DNA of 64,000 nucleotides, from positions 1,599,131-1,663,130 of the forward strand of contig JAOSJT010000001.1 of NCBI GenBank assembly GCA_027493955.1. The letters run 5' to 3'. This DNA comes from Bacteroidia bacterium (GTDB lineage Bacteria; Bacteroidota; Ignavibacteria; SZUA-365). Under the pieces are notes generated by a model, which made no database searches, was not told the DNA's origin, and saw only the letters and a program-made list of their open reading frames with translations. Made by a program: the position numbers and the translations under genes. The stretch's first letter is position 1. Each line of letters opens with the position of its first letter. Shown here in pieces: positions 15,923 through 26,638 of the stretch.

Positions 15923-18900
15923 CTAGCGTGCGATCAGCTTCCCGGTGCGTACTGCTCCCCGCGCGTCGGTGACGCTGTAGAGATACAAGCCCGCAGGGAG
16001 CAACCCGCGCTCAATGGTCACGCTGTCCGATCTCTCCCCCTTGCACTCAAATACGGTGATGCCAAGCGGCGAATACACGCGCAGCGCATAGGGTTTGGGA
16101 AGATCTCCGACATCGATGGTGACCTGCGCGGAGAAGGGATTCGGAAATACGTTGAGATTTTGCGGCACCGGTGTCCCGACGGAGGAGGGGACATTGGAGT
16201 GCCGCGGCGTGGGAAACATGAAGGTGAGCGCATCGCTGCCGTCGGGATAGCGGCCGTAACTGATGTTGCGCTGTTGCGCGGGAAACGTCAGGCTATCCAA
16301 TCGCACCCAGCCGCTGTCCCGTCGTTGATACATGCCGAGTACTTCGCCATCCGCGCTGAGCTTGATATCCGCATGCAATGGTCCCTGCTCGGGTTGCTCG
16401 TCTGCCCAGAGCAGCAGAAATCCTCCCGGGGCTGCGGTCGTCGCCTCCGGCGCGTCCAGCGGTACCTGCCATTTCCGCGGATTGGAGAAATCATCCGTGA
16501 AGTACAGACCGCCGATGTCACGCGGAAGATGGCTGCTATTGTACACTTCACACCAATCGTCGTATTCGCCGTACTCGTCCGCCAGTATCGTGCCATTCGA
16601 GGCGAGCACTTCGTTCATGTACAAGCCGTCACGTACCGGCGTGCGGCTGTTCTCCCATCCCGGAGAACCCATGCGCACATAGCTCTCGCGCCAATCGGAC
16701 ACGGAGCCGCCATCGCGCCCGTGTTCGAGTTCCATGGTCGCTCCTTTTCCGTCCGCCAGTGGCGGCCATGGCCAGTCGTCCTCATAGCGGACGGTGTGGA
16801 TGCGTGTATGGCTGCTGTCGTACAGATTGACGGTGGCGCTTTTGTTGCTGAGCCGGAGCACGGAATGGCCAAGCAGTCTGACCTGTACGGCATGCAATCG
16901 TCTGAAGCGTACCGTGTCTTCACACAACAATATGTACCTGCCTGACGCGATCAAGACACCGTCGGGAAAGGTGAAGATACCGCCATCATGCTCCAACGTC
17001 CACCCGCCGAGAGCGACGGTGTCCGGACCGGCGTTGTACAGTTCTATCCAATCGCCGGTGTCGTACTTCGCGGAGGAGTGATAATTGATTTCGTTGATAC
17101 GCACCGCCGCGCCGGGTGGCGCGTTGTGCCGGTAGTAGGCTCCGATATCGGCGCGCGAGCCGTCAGGATCCTTCGACGACGCCGGATCGCCGGCATCAAT
17201 ACAGGGCGAGGCTGGCTGAAGCGCGAAATTCCCGACGCTGGTATTGACGAACAGCGGATCCGCGTGAAGGTTCCCTTCACCGGGCAGGAGTTCACCATCC
17301 GATAACGAATATCGAACCGTAAGGACGGATTTCTCATCACGGAACAGCGTCGCCTCGCGCGACGCCGCGAGAATGGTATTCAGCACTTCCGCGCTGCCGC
17401 CGCCGCGGGAGGTGTTCTTCTCATAACAGGCCAAGGCGAGAGTGTTGCCGTGAAGCGTGTTTTGATCGAGCACGGCATGAGAGTTGCTGTCCTTGACCGC
17501 CACACCCATGGCGCAGTTGAACAACACATTGCGCCGCAGCAGCACCGTGGAGGCCTGCCCCACCGATACCGCCTTGTCGCTGCAATCGTGGATGATATTC
17601 TGCTCGATCACGAGGTTGCGCGAACCTTCACCGATGTCTATACCGTCGCTATTGGGTGCTGTAAAATCGTAAATGCGGTTGGCGCGAATGATACCTCCCG
17701 TGACGCCGTCATAGTCTATGCCGTCTGTGTCCGGTGCATTGTTGCCGCGGAGGTCGCAATATTCGACGATGGCCCGGGTCGTATTCGTGATATTCATCAG
17801 ATCTCCGGTCTGCCGCGTGCGAAAGGACGAATGCCCGATGTACACGCTCCCGCCGTCGGAGAAAAACGGCTGCATCGCGTCCTCGATATGCGTGTCTGCA
17901 ATGCGCACGTCACTATCGAATGCGGAGATGGTGGAGAACTGTCTCGCTCTGTCACTGCCGTAACCGCTGCCGAAAATGTGCGCATGCTGCAACACGATGG
18001 AATCGCTCGCGCTCTCGGCAGCGACAACGCCCCAGCGCGGCATGCTGTTGTACCACGGCCGTCTGCCCGCCGATCCGGGATCGGACACAATGCGCACCGG
18101 TTCCGCTTCGCTTCCGTCAATACGCAGTCCGCCGCGCACGTACAATGACGCGTTGTCCGCCATGTACACCGTGCTTCCCTGCCCGATGCGAAGGATCGCA
18201 CCCGGCGTGATACGCACATCCCCCACAGCATACCACGGACCAATGGATGCGACAAGGGTGGTATCCCGGCTGATTACTGCGGGAATGATGCTGCCCCTGT
18301 CGGCTTCGAATACCGCCGTGAGACTGCTGTCTCCGGAAAGCCGCAGGGAGATCTCCGCACCGGCCGACGGCAATCCCGCCCATCCGCTGAAGCGATATCC
18401 TGGTTTCGGTACGGCGCTCACTCTGAGTGCTGCATTTCTGAAGTGATAGCCGCTGTATACGGCGTCGTCCAGCATGACGCCCTCGAGCAAGATCAGTCCT
18501 TCGCCCGACCGTTCCAGTGTCAGACGCACACTGTCGCTCAGGCCGAACTGCGATGCGAGATGTTGTCTGAAATACGAGGGTCTTTCACGTAGAAAGTTTC
18601 GGATTGCGTCCACATTCCCCCGCCACACCTGCATGGTCACCGGGGAGCCCCATTTCTGAATATGGCGCGGCATTTCAGGGAGAAACATCTGCTCGAGACT
18701 ATCGAGCTTCCGCGTCGTGTTTCCCGGCGCATAGTCGGTATTCAGGTACACGGCGCAGCGCTGCGCGAAGGCGTCCCGGAACGCGACATTGCGCAGCAAT
18801 CCGCGGAAGATGGCGGTGCACCACTCCGGCAGCTCCGTTCCCTCGCTCACCGTATGTAGCGTGTTGTCCATGTAGTCATCGCCGCCCAGCTGACCGAAAG

Positions 18901-20470
18901 CGTGCTCCATATCCGCGGCAACCCAACGCCAACGGCTTCCTCCGTCTCTGTCGCGCCAGTACTTGTTGTTCAGATCGAAGAGCCGGTAGCCGATGAACAG
19001 TTTGTGAAACATATAGTTGATGAACTCGTGCACATCCATTTTCGCCGCTACGTGCGCATAGAGCAGGTCATCGCGCAGATCATTCTCCCGGACGAAGCGC
19101 AGCACATCGCGAAAATCTTCCGCTCCGCCACTGACGACCACGAGACTGTCCTCCAGGAGATCCACATTCGCCGGGCTCACCGCATTGTTCTGCCCGAGTG
19201 TGCTGTTGTCCACTCGCTCACGCAATTCATAGACGCCGTGGTACGCTCCGTTGATATACACGACGCAGGGTTTGTATTCCTGATAGTCAATATCCATGCT
19301 CCCCTTCGCGAGTTGAACGGCCAGGCCGTCTCGGAAATACGCGAGGTTGTAATCATTCCCTCCATTGCGAAGAAGCAAAGAAGTGAAGGTGGTGGTATTT
19401 CTCCCCTCGAACAGTGGATAGTCGATCAGCGGCTGACCATAATCCGCGCGGAAGCGGATGGCGATTGGTCGTTGCGGCAGCGCGTAGATTGTAGATCCGA
19501 ACACCCGGGCACCGGCACTGGAGGCAAAACCGCGCTCACCCGTCTCATTGAAATATTCTACGGAGACAGGGACTTCCCTTTCCTTTATGGCGTTGCGCAA
19601 TATGCCGTAGTCGAAATCGAAAAAATGCCCGGGATCGCCGGATAACGACACGACGGGCAGAGTCGGCGATTGTTCGATGAAATAGCTGCGCGTGACGACG
19701 GGACCCGGTAGTTTCCCGTTCCGATACACTCGTGCCTTGATCACATACGTCCGGAATACACTGAAGGAATCCGGAAATACCGGTGAAGCCGCGTGCGGTG
19801 TGGATCCGTCGAAGGTGAAGCGTACCACGGCATCCGGCCCCGGGGCGGTGATGCGCAGCGTCTGCGCTGTGGAATAAAAGCCCTCGCGAAGGGAAAACGT
19901 GGGCTCCGCTGCGAGGTCCAGCGTCGCTGCACCGTAAACGGAGTTCCGTTCTCCCGGCGTCACCTCACTGAAAAAGATCCATCGGTCGGGATTACCCGGG
20001 TCCCGGCCAAAAGCAATATCCGTACTCTGTACGCCGAAATGCCGCTCGTCCACCACCGCTCCCGCGCTGTCGTACAGCCCCACGTACTCCCCGTCGCCAC
20101 TGAGCGCAAAATTCGCATGCAACGCTGTGATGGTGATTTCACCCATGCGGTATTCGGAATACGCCTTCTCACCGATAACGAGATTGAACCCGTCCGCCCA
20201 CACGACAAGGTATTCGTCCGACTGCAGGGTCATGGAGGGTAAGCGCCATTTGGCGGGATTCGCGGGATTGTCCGTAATGCTGTACCCCGTCAGATCCACG
20301 GGGTCCGCGGACGCGTTGTACAGCTCGATGAAATCGGCGAAGCGTCCGAAATCCGGGTCATACGCGGAGGCCGCGTTCAACGCAAGCACCTCGTTGATGC
20401 GCACCTGCGCCGTGGCGTGCGAGCACAACAGAAAAAAGAGAATCGCGACGAAACGGTTATTGCCTGACAA
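15923..20470 (-). CDS. Giant T9SS-secreted lamin-tail / CotH / beta-helix protein
   Basis: 1515 residues, exported by a signal peptide (residues 1-22) and then T9SS. Domains in order: lamin-tail domain (about 22-165, starting VRINEVLALN); chitobiase-like C-terminal domain (180-265, VVRFTFDGSTP); CotH-kinase-like domain (270-625, with YKPCVVYINGAYHGVYELRE and WRWVAADMEHAFGQ); a short repeat domain (GYRFSGWAGLP); right-handed beta-helix (740-1110, ending CIDAGDPASS); two more lamin-tail domains (VRINEINYH; LYMNEVLASN); and a T9SS sorting domain (NVFPNPFSAQV onward). The start is a TTG at 20470, inside the upstream gene's last 14 bp; no nearby ATG precedes the signal peptide. CotH domains of spore proteins phosphorylate proteins; whether this one is active is unknown. 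Confidence 0.88.
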   Translation of the reverse strand: MSGNNRFVAILFFLLCSHATAQVRINEVLALNAASAYDPDFGRFADFIELYNASADPVDLTGYSITDNPANPAKWRLPSMTLQSDEYLVVWADGFNLVIGEKAYSEYRMGEITITALHANFALSGDGEYVGLYDSAGAVVDERHFGVQSTDIAFGRDPGNPDRWIFFSEVTPGERNSVYGAATLDLAAEPTFSLREGFYSTAQTLRITAPGPDAVVRFTFDGSTPHAASPVFPDSFSVFRTYVIKARVYRNGKLPGPVVTRSYFIEQSPTLPVVSLSGDPGHFFDFDYGILRNAIKEREVPVSVEYFNETGERGFASSAGARVFGSTIYALPQRPIAIRFRADYGQPLIDYPLFEGRNTTTFTSLLLRNGGNDYNLAYFRDGLAVQLAKGSMDIDYQEYKPCVVYINGAYHGVYELRERVDNSTLGQNNAVSPANVDLLEDSLVVVSGGAEDFRDVLRFVRENDLRDDLLYAHVAAKMDVHEFINYMFHKLFIGYRLFDLNNKYWRDRDGGSRWRWVAADMEHAFGQLGGDDYMDNTLHTVSEGTELPEWCTAIFRGLLRNVAFRDAFAQRCAVYLNTDYAPGNTTRKLDSLEQMFLPEMPRHIQKWGSPVTMQVWRGNVDAIRNFLRERPSYFRQHLASQFGLSDSVRLTLERSGEGLILLEGVMLDDAVYSGYHFRNAALRVSAVPKPGYRFSGWAGLPSAGAEISLRLSGDSSLTAVFEADRGSIIPAVISRDTTLVASIGPWYAVGDVRITPGAILRIGQGSTVYMADNASLYVRGGLRIDGSEAEPVRIVSDPGSAGRRPWYNSMPRWGVVAAESASDSIVLQHAHIFGSGYGSDRARQFSTISAFDSDVRIADTHIEDAMQPFFSDGGSVYIGHSSFRTRQTGDLMNITNTTRAIVEYCDLRGNNAPDTDGIDYDGVTGGIIRANRIYDFTAPNSDGIDIGEGSRNLVIEQNIIHDCSDKAVSVGQASTVLLRRNVLFNCAMGVAVKDSNSHAVLDQNTLHGNTLALACYEKNTSRGGGSAEVLNTILAASREATLFRDEKSVLTVRYSLSDGELLPGEGNLHADPLFVNTSVGNFALQPASPCIDAGDPASSKDPDGSRADIGAYYRHNAPPGAAVRINEINYHSSAKYDTGDWIELYNAGPDTVALGGWTLEHDGGIFTFPDGVLIASGRYILLCEDTVRFRRLHAVQVRLLGHSVLRLSNKSATVNLYDSSHTRIHTVRYEDDWPWPPLADGKGATMELEHGRDGGSVSDWRESYVRMGSPGWENSRTPVRDGLYMNEVLASNGTILADEYGEYDDWCEVYNSSHLPRDIGGLYFTDDFSNPRKWQVPLDAPEATTAAPGGFLLLWADEQPEQGPLHADIKLSADGEVLGMYQRRDSGWVRLDSLTFPAQQRNISYGRYPDGSDALTFMFPTPRHSNVPSSVGTPVPQNLNVFPNPFSAQVTIDVGDLPKPYALRVYSPLGITVFECKGERSDSVTIERGLLPAGLYLYSVTDARGAVRTGKLIAR

Positions 20471-22124
20471 AGCGTTGTACCAAGTTGTGGTGAGCCGAGG
20501 TGATACGAAGAATGTACATGCCGGGTTGCAATGCGCTTACGTCGAGCGCGTGCACCGTCCCGGCGTCCGGTATCGCCTCGAAGCGGAGCAGGCGCCCGTC
20601 GAGACTGAATATGCGGAGTTGAGCGGGGCGTCCCGCAAAGGCGGGCACACGGATCCGCAATCCCTCATCAACGGGATGTGGATACAGCTCGGCTTCGGCG
20701 AGCGGTACCGGCGGCGGCACGGACGCCGTCGCGCCGTCGAGCAAGGCGACGAAGCCCCGAATGTTGCGTCCTATGCGCGGCGGGCGGAGATGCACATAAA
20801 TCTCGCGCGTCGTCGCGTTATTCGTGAGCAGATGCTGATCGAAGCGAATCTCGTCCGATTCGAATCCACCCGCGACGAACAAACGATCCTTGCCGATGAC
20901 GGCGACATCGTTGCCGGTGTCGTTCAGCGCGCCGCCGAAGCCCCTGCTCCAGATCTCGTTGCCCGCCGAATCATATTTGAGTACAAACGCCTGCTGATAG
21001 TAATAATTGAGATTCCAGATGTTGCCCAGCGTATCGCCCGCAAAATCAAGCCGTCTGCTGAAAAAATAGCCGCTCACATACGGGCTGCCTTCCTGGTCCA
21101 TGCTCATACCCCGGACGATATCCATACTCTGCATTTCCTCGGACCCTCCGCAGGAACGCGTCCATTCGGTGCGCAGGGTGGCGTCATATTTCGTGAGCAG
21201 AATTTTCGAATCCGCCAGGGGCCAACCCCAACCCATGTAGTAGTTGATGCGCTCGCCGGCGGCGTAGACGTGTGCATCGAAGGCCTGCAACGCGTTGATG
21301 CGCGAGAAGGTCGTGTCGGTAATGCCCCGCTGCCACTCCCCTGCGGCGGAATACTTCAGGATGAAACCCTGACGTTCCTGCCCGGTGTCGAGTGTCGGTC
21401 CGCCTTCCACCTCGAGTGCGCCCCACAGCGAACCCGCCGCGTAACAATTCCCGGCAGCGTCCACGGTCACGCGTGACAGACGCACTTCCGAGCCGGTGCT
21501 TTTCCTTTCCCAGAGAGTACTCACACCGTGGCCTAACTTTCTCACGAACACCGTCGTGGATCTGGGTCCCTGGGCCTCGATGATTTGCCCGCCGATAAGT
21601 TTGTTGCCCGCGTCATCCACGACGACGCTGTGTATTTCGTCATGCCCGCCGGTGCCGATATGCGTCACAGCGCTGAACCGGAAGTCTGGCGACAAAAGGA
21701 CAAGGGCCGCGTCGGTTTCACCCTGGTTCGGCATGTTGAAGCCCCCGATGGTCAGAATCAGACTGGTGGAGGTGACAGCGAGGTACATATTTCCAGACGC
21801 ATCGGACGCTGCATCGGTAACGGCATCGTCGCCACCGCCGCCGAAACCGGTGGCCCAGACGACGTCGCCCTGATCGTTCATGAGGGCGAAGAACGCGTCC
21901 CACTGTCCGTTGTTCTTCAGGGTGAAAGTACCGAGCTTCAGCTCCTTCCCGTCATACCTGCCGCCGATAAGCACATCGTCGAATTGCGCATAGCGGCGTG
22001 TGAAGAGCACTTCGACGTTGCCGGAGTTGTCTCCGAGGGATGTGGCCCATTGGGATTTCTGCGCGAGCAGCACATCGACGAAGAGCAGAGTACATGCGAT
22101 CACAAAGCATAACCGTCTGGACAT
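20457..22124 (-). CDS. T9SS-secreted beta-propeller protein, paralog 1
   Basis: I choose the ATG at 22122-22124 with AAGGAACC upstream rather than the longer frame. The product, about 555 residues, has a signal peptide (SRRLCFVIACTLLFVDVLLA), then repeated blades of the SBBP/PQQ-like type (DDAVTDAASDASGNMYLAV; RLSRVTVDAAGNCYAAGSL; DVAVIGKDRLFVAGGF). It ends with a sorting domain (ELYPHPVDEGLRIRVP to YILRITSAHHNLVQRFVRQ). It closely parallels the next gene upstream in length, blade order and phrases such as GWGWPLADSKILL, so the two are tandem duplicates. It overlaps the giant CotH protein by 14 bp, which suggests co-expression. Cell-surface role; ligand unknown. Confidence 0.82.
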   Translation of the reverse strand: MSRRLCFVIACTLLFVDVLLAQKSQWATSLGDNSGNVEVLFTRRYAQFDDVLIGGRYDGKELKLGTFTLKNNGQWDAFFALMNDQGDVVWATGFGGGGDDAVTDAASDASGNMYLAVTSTSLILTIGGFNMPNQGETDAALVLLSPDFRFSAVTHIGTGGHDEIHSVVVDDAGNKLIGGQIIEAQGPRSTTVFVRKLGHGVSTLWERKSTGSEVRLSRVTVDAAGNCYAAGSLWGALEVEGGPTLDTGQERQGFILKYSAAGEWQRGITDTTFSRINALQAFDAHVYAAGERINYYMGWGWPLADSKILLTKYDATLRTEWTRSCGGSEEMQSMDIVRGMSMDQEGSPYVSGYFFSRRLDFAGDTLGNIWNLNYYYQQAFVLKYDSAGNEIWSRGFGGALNDTGNDVAVIGKDRLFVAGGFESDEIRFDQHLLTNNATTREIYVHLRPPRIGRNIRGFVALLDGATASVPPPVPLAEAELYPHPVDEGLRIRVPAFAGRPAQLRIFSLDGRLLRFEAIPDAGTVHALDVSALQPGMYILRITSAHHNLVQRFVRQ

Positions 22125-22404
22125 ACAGGGTTCCTTTTTCTCGTGTTGAGATTGCCGTGCATCGTCAGACATCGATGCGAGGCGTGTGTGACAGGCAGCT
22201 GTCCTGAGACAGCGCTTCCACCGGACAATCAATCCGCGAGGGTATCGAAGAGCGCCTGTGCAGTGGTGAGGTCATATCGTACAAGAATACGGCAATGCCG
22301 GAAGAAGTTCAATGACAATCCGGCCCCCCGGAATTACGCGGGCTGCCAAGCGATGCGCTTCACCCCGAACGCCGCAGCACGGGATCGCGGAGCGGTGTGT
22401 GTGC

Positions 22405-24072
22405 TCACGTACCACGAACGAACCTGTGCGACATGGTGTGCGGACCGTATCGCGCCGCCAGGACATATATACCCGGCGGCAGCGTGGAAACATCGAGGAG
22501 AAGAGGCGGGCCTGTGTGCAGTCCGCAACGCATCAGCACAGTACGGCCGTCCATCGCGTGCACGGAAACGGTGTAGAGTGAACCGATCGCCGCCCCGGAT
22601 TCGACACGCAGGAAGTGTTGAACGGGATTGGGGTAGAGCACCATCGCATCCGGCGACACAGGCGGTCTGCGGTCCGTTTTTCGCATGCTGAAGCGCGCAA
22701 GAAACGACCGCGCGTCTCTCCCCGTTCGGGCGGGACATTGATGAACGTAGACTTCGCGGGTCGGCGCGGTATTTATCACGGACATCGATTCCAATTCCAG
22801 GAAATCTGATTCGAAGGTACCAGCAAGGATATACCGATCATCCATCACGACGACACTGGAAGCACCATCATTAAGAGGACCGCCAAAACCGGCCCCACGG
22901 ACTTCCCTTCCCGTCGAATCGTAGACCAGCACGAACGCCTGAGTATAGAAATAGGGCTTGTTATATTCGTTGCGAATCGAATCCCCCGCGAAGCGTATCG
23001 CGGGTGTGTGGAAGGAACCAGCGAGATACACCGATCCATCCGGCCCGACTTGCACATCCCGGACAATATCAAGACTTCGCATCGGCTCTGTTCCACCGGC
23101 GGCGCACTGCCATATCTTCTGCAATCTTCCGTCGTAGCGCGCGAGGAGGATTTTCGAATCGGCATTGGGCCAGCCCCAGCCGAAATACGATTGTACATTC
23201 TCTCCGGCCGCATAGACGGCGGAGCCATGGATGGTAAGTGCATTGATCGACGAGAACGTCGAGTCCGTGACACCTCCACGCCACTCTCCATCCGTAGTAT
23301 AGGAGACAAGAAATGCCCGGTAATTGCCATCGAGCGAATACCTGTCATCAAACGTGAGGGGGTAGTACATTGAACCCGCAATAAAACATACTCCATCCGA
23401 ATCCACCGCGAGTGAACGGATTGCGGCTTCCCGGCTCACGGCACGACGCTGCCAGAGCAATGTTTTGTGCGCATCGAATTTGCTGACGGTCACGTTTGAT
23501 TGTACCGGATGCGTATCCTGTGTGTGTGTGGCTGCGAAGACGCTCCCGCTATTATCAACTGCGAGGCCCGATATTCTGTCGTCTCCTGCAGTCCCGACAT
23601 GCCAGATCCAATCAACTCTGCCATCGGGACAGGCCTTGATCAAAGCGGCATCACGCTCTCCGCGATTGAGGAATACCGAGCCACCGAGAGTAATGGTCAG
23701 GCTCTCAAAGCATACACCGACATACACATTTCCCTCGCCATCCGCCGCTACGGCAGAGGCGTAATCCACACCTGCGTCACCGATACTCATGGCATGCAGC
23801 ACATTGCCGTTCCGGTCGAGGTAAGCCACGAAGGCGTCGCTCTGACCCGCATTCAGAAGAGTGAAGCCGCCCATGGTCAGCGTTCGTCCGGTGAAGCTGC
23901 CGGCGATGACTACGCCCCCATCCGGGAGGCGATGCATCATATCGATTTCTGTGCTTCCGGTCGCATCGCCAAAGCCCTGCAACCAGCCGACTGTCTGAGC
24001 GAACGCCGGACAGGACAATAGTACAAACAGAATTACAGAAACTGGGAGCAATCTGCTCATATGCATACTCAT
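22405..24072 (-). CDS. T9SS-secreted beta-propeller protein, paralog 2
   Basis: 555 residues: signal peptide (LLPVSVILFVLLSCPAFAQ), propeller blades (YASAVAADGEGNVYVGV; ISGLAVDNSGSVFAATH), the shared phrase GWGWPNADSKILLARYD, and a sorting domain (LYPNPVQHFLRVESG to RYGPHTMSHRFVRGT). It lies 280 bp upstream of its paralog in the same orientation. Three in-frame ATGs (24072, 24066, 24060) could start it; none has a strong ribosome binding site. Divergence is extensive, so the duplication is old. Confidence 0.82.
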   Translation of the reverse strand: MSMHMSRLLPVSVILFVLLSCPAFAQTVGWLQGFGDATGSTEIDMMHRLPDGGVVIAGSFTGRTLTMGGFTLLNAGQSDAFVAYLDRNGNVLHAMSIGDAGVDYASAVAADGEGNVYVGVCFESLTITLGGSVFLNRGERDAALIKACPDGRVDWIWHVGTAGDDRISGLAVDNSGSVFAATHTQDTHPVQSNVTVSKFDAHKTLLWQRRAVSREAAIRSLAVDSDGVCFIAGSMYYPLTFDDRYSLDGNYRAFLVSYTTDGEWRGGVTDSTFSSINALTIHGSAVYAAGENVQSYFGWGWPNADSKILLARYDGRLQKIWQCAAGGTEPMRSLDIVRDVQVGPDGSVYLAGSFHTPAIRFAGDSIRNEYNKPYFYTQAFVLVYDSTGREVRGAGFGGPLNDGASSVVVMDDRYILAGTFESDFLELESMSVINTAPTREVYVHQCPARTGRDARSFLARFSMRKTDRRPPVSPDAMVLYPNPVQHFLRVESGAAIGSLYTVSVHAMDGRTVLMRCGLHTGPPLLLDVSTLPPGIYVLAARYGPHTMSHRFVRGT

Positions 24073-24306
24073 CGAGCTTAGAGTGTTACTTTACGAGCCA
24101 CGGCTATCATCGCACAGGCGGGTTTCGTTGGCTGAATAGTTTTCAGGCACGTGTGGGACAGCAATCCCTTCATAGACACAATACGCGGCCTGCGGTTACA
24201 ACGTTCTGGCACGACACCCCGTCCTCCGCAGATTACAGAAAATCTCCCCAACTGCTCCGGAACGAACGGGTCGTTTGAATAGCGCCGTTTCTTCGGAGCA
24301 TTGCTT

Positions 24307-26469
24307 CTACAGCAGCAGCATTTTTCTGGTGACCGCGGAACCGTTGTCGCGGAGTGTAACGAAATACACGCCGGGCTTGAGCGACCCGAGGTTAAGATTT
24401 ACACTGTGTCGTCCCGCCATCCTGGATTCATCCTCGATCAAACAGGCCACCGGCCTCCCGAGAGCATCCGTTATGTGGAGCGATATTGTCGTTCTCTCCG
24501 CAAGTTCGAAATCGATGGTTGTGGATGAACTGAAAGGATTAGGGTGATTGCCCGTAAGGTGAATACGCCGTGGAAGAGCGAGCCTCGGGTCCTCAATTCC
24601 AAGAGGCTCCGCGGGTTCGAACACAAACAGTCCCGAATGCGCGCCTGCGAGCATTATTGCGCCGTCGCTTCGTACAGCCACATCCATGCCGCTGATCGGC
24701 ATCGCGATATGTGCAATAGTGGTGAACGCGTTGCCATCAAATTCCAGCACTATGACACCCTGATTATAACCACAGAGATATACATATCCGTCATGTCCGA
24801 CATCCACAGCGCGCGCTATCTTCATACCTTTGAAGTTGGCCAGATACGAAAAGGCGCTTCCATCAAAATGGTACGCGGTGAGACCCTCACTCCCGGTCGC
24901 GATAAACACCGTACCGTCGGGGCCGACAGCGACATCTTCGCTCACACGCGATCCGGACAGCGATGCCAAAATACGGAAGGAGTCACCCAGAAATTGATAC
25001 GCTCGTAAAACCTCCGACTGCCCCGACCGTTGCAACGCCACAAACACCACACCATCCTCCCCCACCGCGACACTCAAAGCCATTCCGCTGTCCTGTGCGT
25101 GTGCCAGTAAAGTGAATGTGGCGCCATCAAATCTGTATGCGCGAATCCCATCATCACCGTTCGCGACGAACACCGTACCGTCAGGACCAATGTCCATACC
25201 GTAGACATCCATCACTTCCTGTGTGCGGGCACGCTGCTCAAACCTTTCACCCACAAGATGTGTTGCGATCACACCTCCGTCTGCAATTACCGCAAAGAGG
25301 ACACCATCCTTACCGCAGGCAACCGCACCCGCCGTCCCGTCCTGGTTCGATACATCGAGATGCGTCAGCACACCATCCTTGTACCTGTAGGCGCGTAGTC
25401 CACCCCAGGCGTTGGCGACGTACACAGTTCCGTCAGGCCCCAGACACACATTTTGTGATGCTCCGCCATCGTTCTGACGGGCTAGCTCAGCCAGCGCACC
25501 GTTCTCGATGTGCACTGCCTTCAATCCTCCAAACGCACTCACAATAAACAGTACGCCCGGACCTGCAGCAGCGATGTGTTTCGGTACATCGGTATCGAAG
25601 CTACTCGCCACCTCGCTGAAGGAAGAGCCGTTGACCGTGTACACCGTAATCGTACCGGTGGTCTGCACGAGGTAGATCGTACCATCTTTCGCAAGCGCCA
25701 TGTGTTCGGGATAGTCCGCCAGTCTTGCCTGAGCGACCGTGGTAAACCCATTTTCATCAAAGGACAACGCAAACAGTTCCCTGTCTCCTGTGGCCGCAAA
25801 CACTGTACCCGAGACGTCGACGGCTACATTTGACACCATTCCTCCCAGATACACGGCGAATACAGGCTCAAGAACATCGCCGGTGACTTTCAGTGCAATG
25901 ATGCTGTCCTGATGAGCTACGAAGATATTGCCATGAGCGTCGACCGCGACATCCTGAGCATACAAGTCCCATTTTGTCTCGGCTAAGGGTATAAACCTGA
26001 CTCCATCGTAGCGCAGGGTCTTTACACCCCCACGCCCGCATGCAACGAAAACAGTAGCATCCTCTCCGACAGAGAGTGCTCTCACCGCCTCATTCGACGG
26101 GAAATGTGCGGTACCCGCCAGGGTCTGTCCGTCGAATACATAGGCCCGCACACCATCCTGGCCTTGCGCGGCGAACACCGTACCGTCGGCACTGATATCA
26201 ATATCCAGAAACCCTCCGCCAATACGAATATGACCGGTATTCGTAATGGCTGTCCCGACATTTCGATAGGCGCGAAGTGCTCCATCGGAGTACCCTACTC
26301 CCTGATTGTACCCGACAAATATTGTTCCATCGGGTCCGACAGCGACACAGCTGCCCATCCCGAACTCTGTATTACGAGCCTTGAGCGTAAGCTCCTTCAC
26401 GCCTTGCGCGCTGAGAACGACGGAATAGACGCAGAGCAAACAGCTGATGAAGGACATGCACCGTAACAT
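24307..26469 (-). CDS. T9SS-secreted multi-blade propeller protein
   Basis: 720 residues, with an excellent ribosome binding site (AAGGAGGGTGT before the ATG). After a signal peptide (FISCLLCVYSVVLSAQ) come at least twelve blades with the repeated phrase V-x-P-D-G-T-V-F/Y-V-A (for example DIGPDGTVFVANGDDGIRAY). The sorting domain begins LTGNHPNPFSSSTTIDFELA and ends GVYFVTLRDN and then a basic tail. The repeats look like NHL/SMP-30-type propeller blades. It is a surface or released protein without visible catalytic residues, most likely for binding. Confidence 0.82.
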   Translation of the reverse strand: MLRCMSFISCLLCVYSVVLSAQGVKELTLKARNTEFGMGSCVAVGPDGTIFVGYNQGVGYSDGALRAYRNVGTAITNTGHIRIGGGFLDIDISADGTVFAAQGQDGVRAYVFDGQTLAGTAHFPSNEAVRALSVGEDATVFVACGRGGVKTLRYDGVRFIPLAETKWDLYAQDVAVDAHGNIFVAHQDSIIALKVTGDVLEPVFAVYLGGMVSNVAVDVSGTVFAATGDRELFALSFDENGFTTVAQARLADYPEHMALAKDGTIYLVQTTGTITVYTVNGSSFSEVASSFDTDVPKHIAAAGPGVLFIVSAFGGLKAVHIENGALAELARQNDGGASQNVCLGPDGTVYVANAWGGLRAYRYKDGVLTHLDVSNQDGTAGAVACGKDGVLFAVIADGGVIATHLVGERFEQRARTQEVMDVYGMDIGPDGTVFVANGDDGIRAYRFDGATFTLLAHAQDSGMALSVAVGEDGVVFVALQRSGQSEVLRAYQFLGDSFRILASLSGSRVSEDVAVGPDGTVFIATGSEGLTAYHFDGSAFSYLANFKGMKIARAVDVGHDGYVYLCGYNQGVIVLEFDGNAFTTIAHIAMPISGMDVAVRSDGAIMLAGAHSGLFVFEPAEPLGIEDPRLALPRRIHLTGNHPNPFSSSTTIDFELAERTTISLHITDALGRPVACLIEDESRMAGRHSVNLNLGSLKPGVYFVTLRDNGSAVTRKMLLL

Positions 26470-26638
26470 ACACCCTCCTTGAAGTGACGATACGCGAAGG
26501 TCCTCCCAATTGCGATCACGTTACCCGTGCATTACGGCGAGGACCGTTCCGATACGCGTAAGGTACAACGACGCTGCATCAGATTCAACGGAGACAGAAT
26601 TCCAGATATGGACTATAGCGGACATACGATATCCGCTT

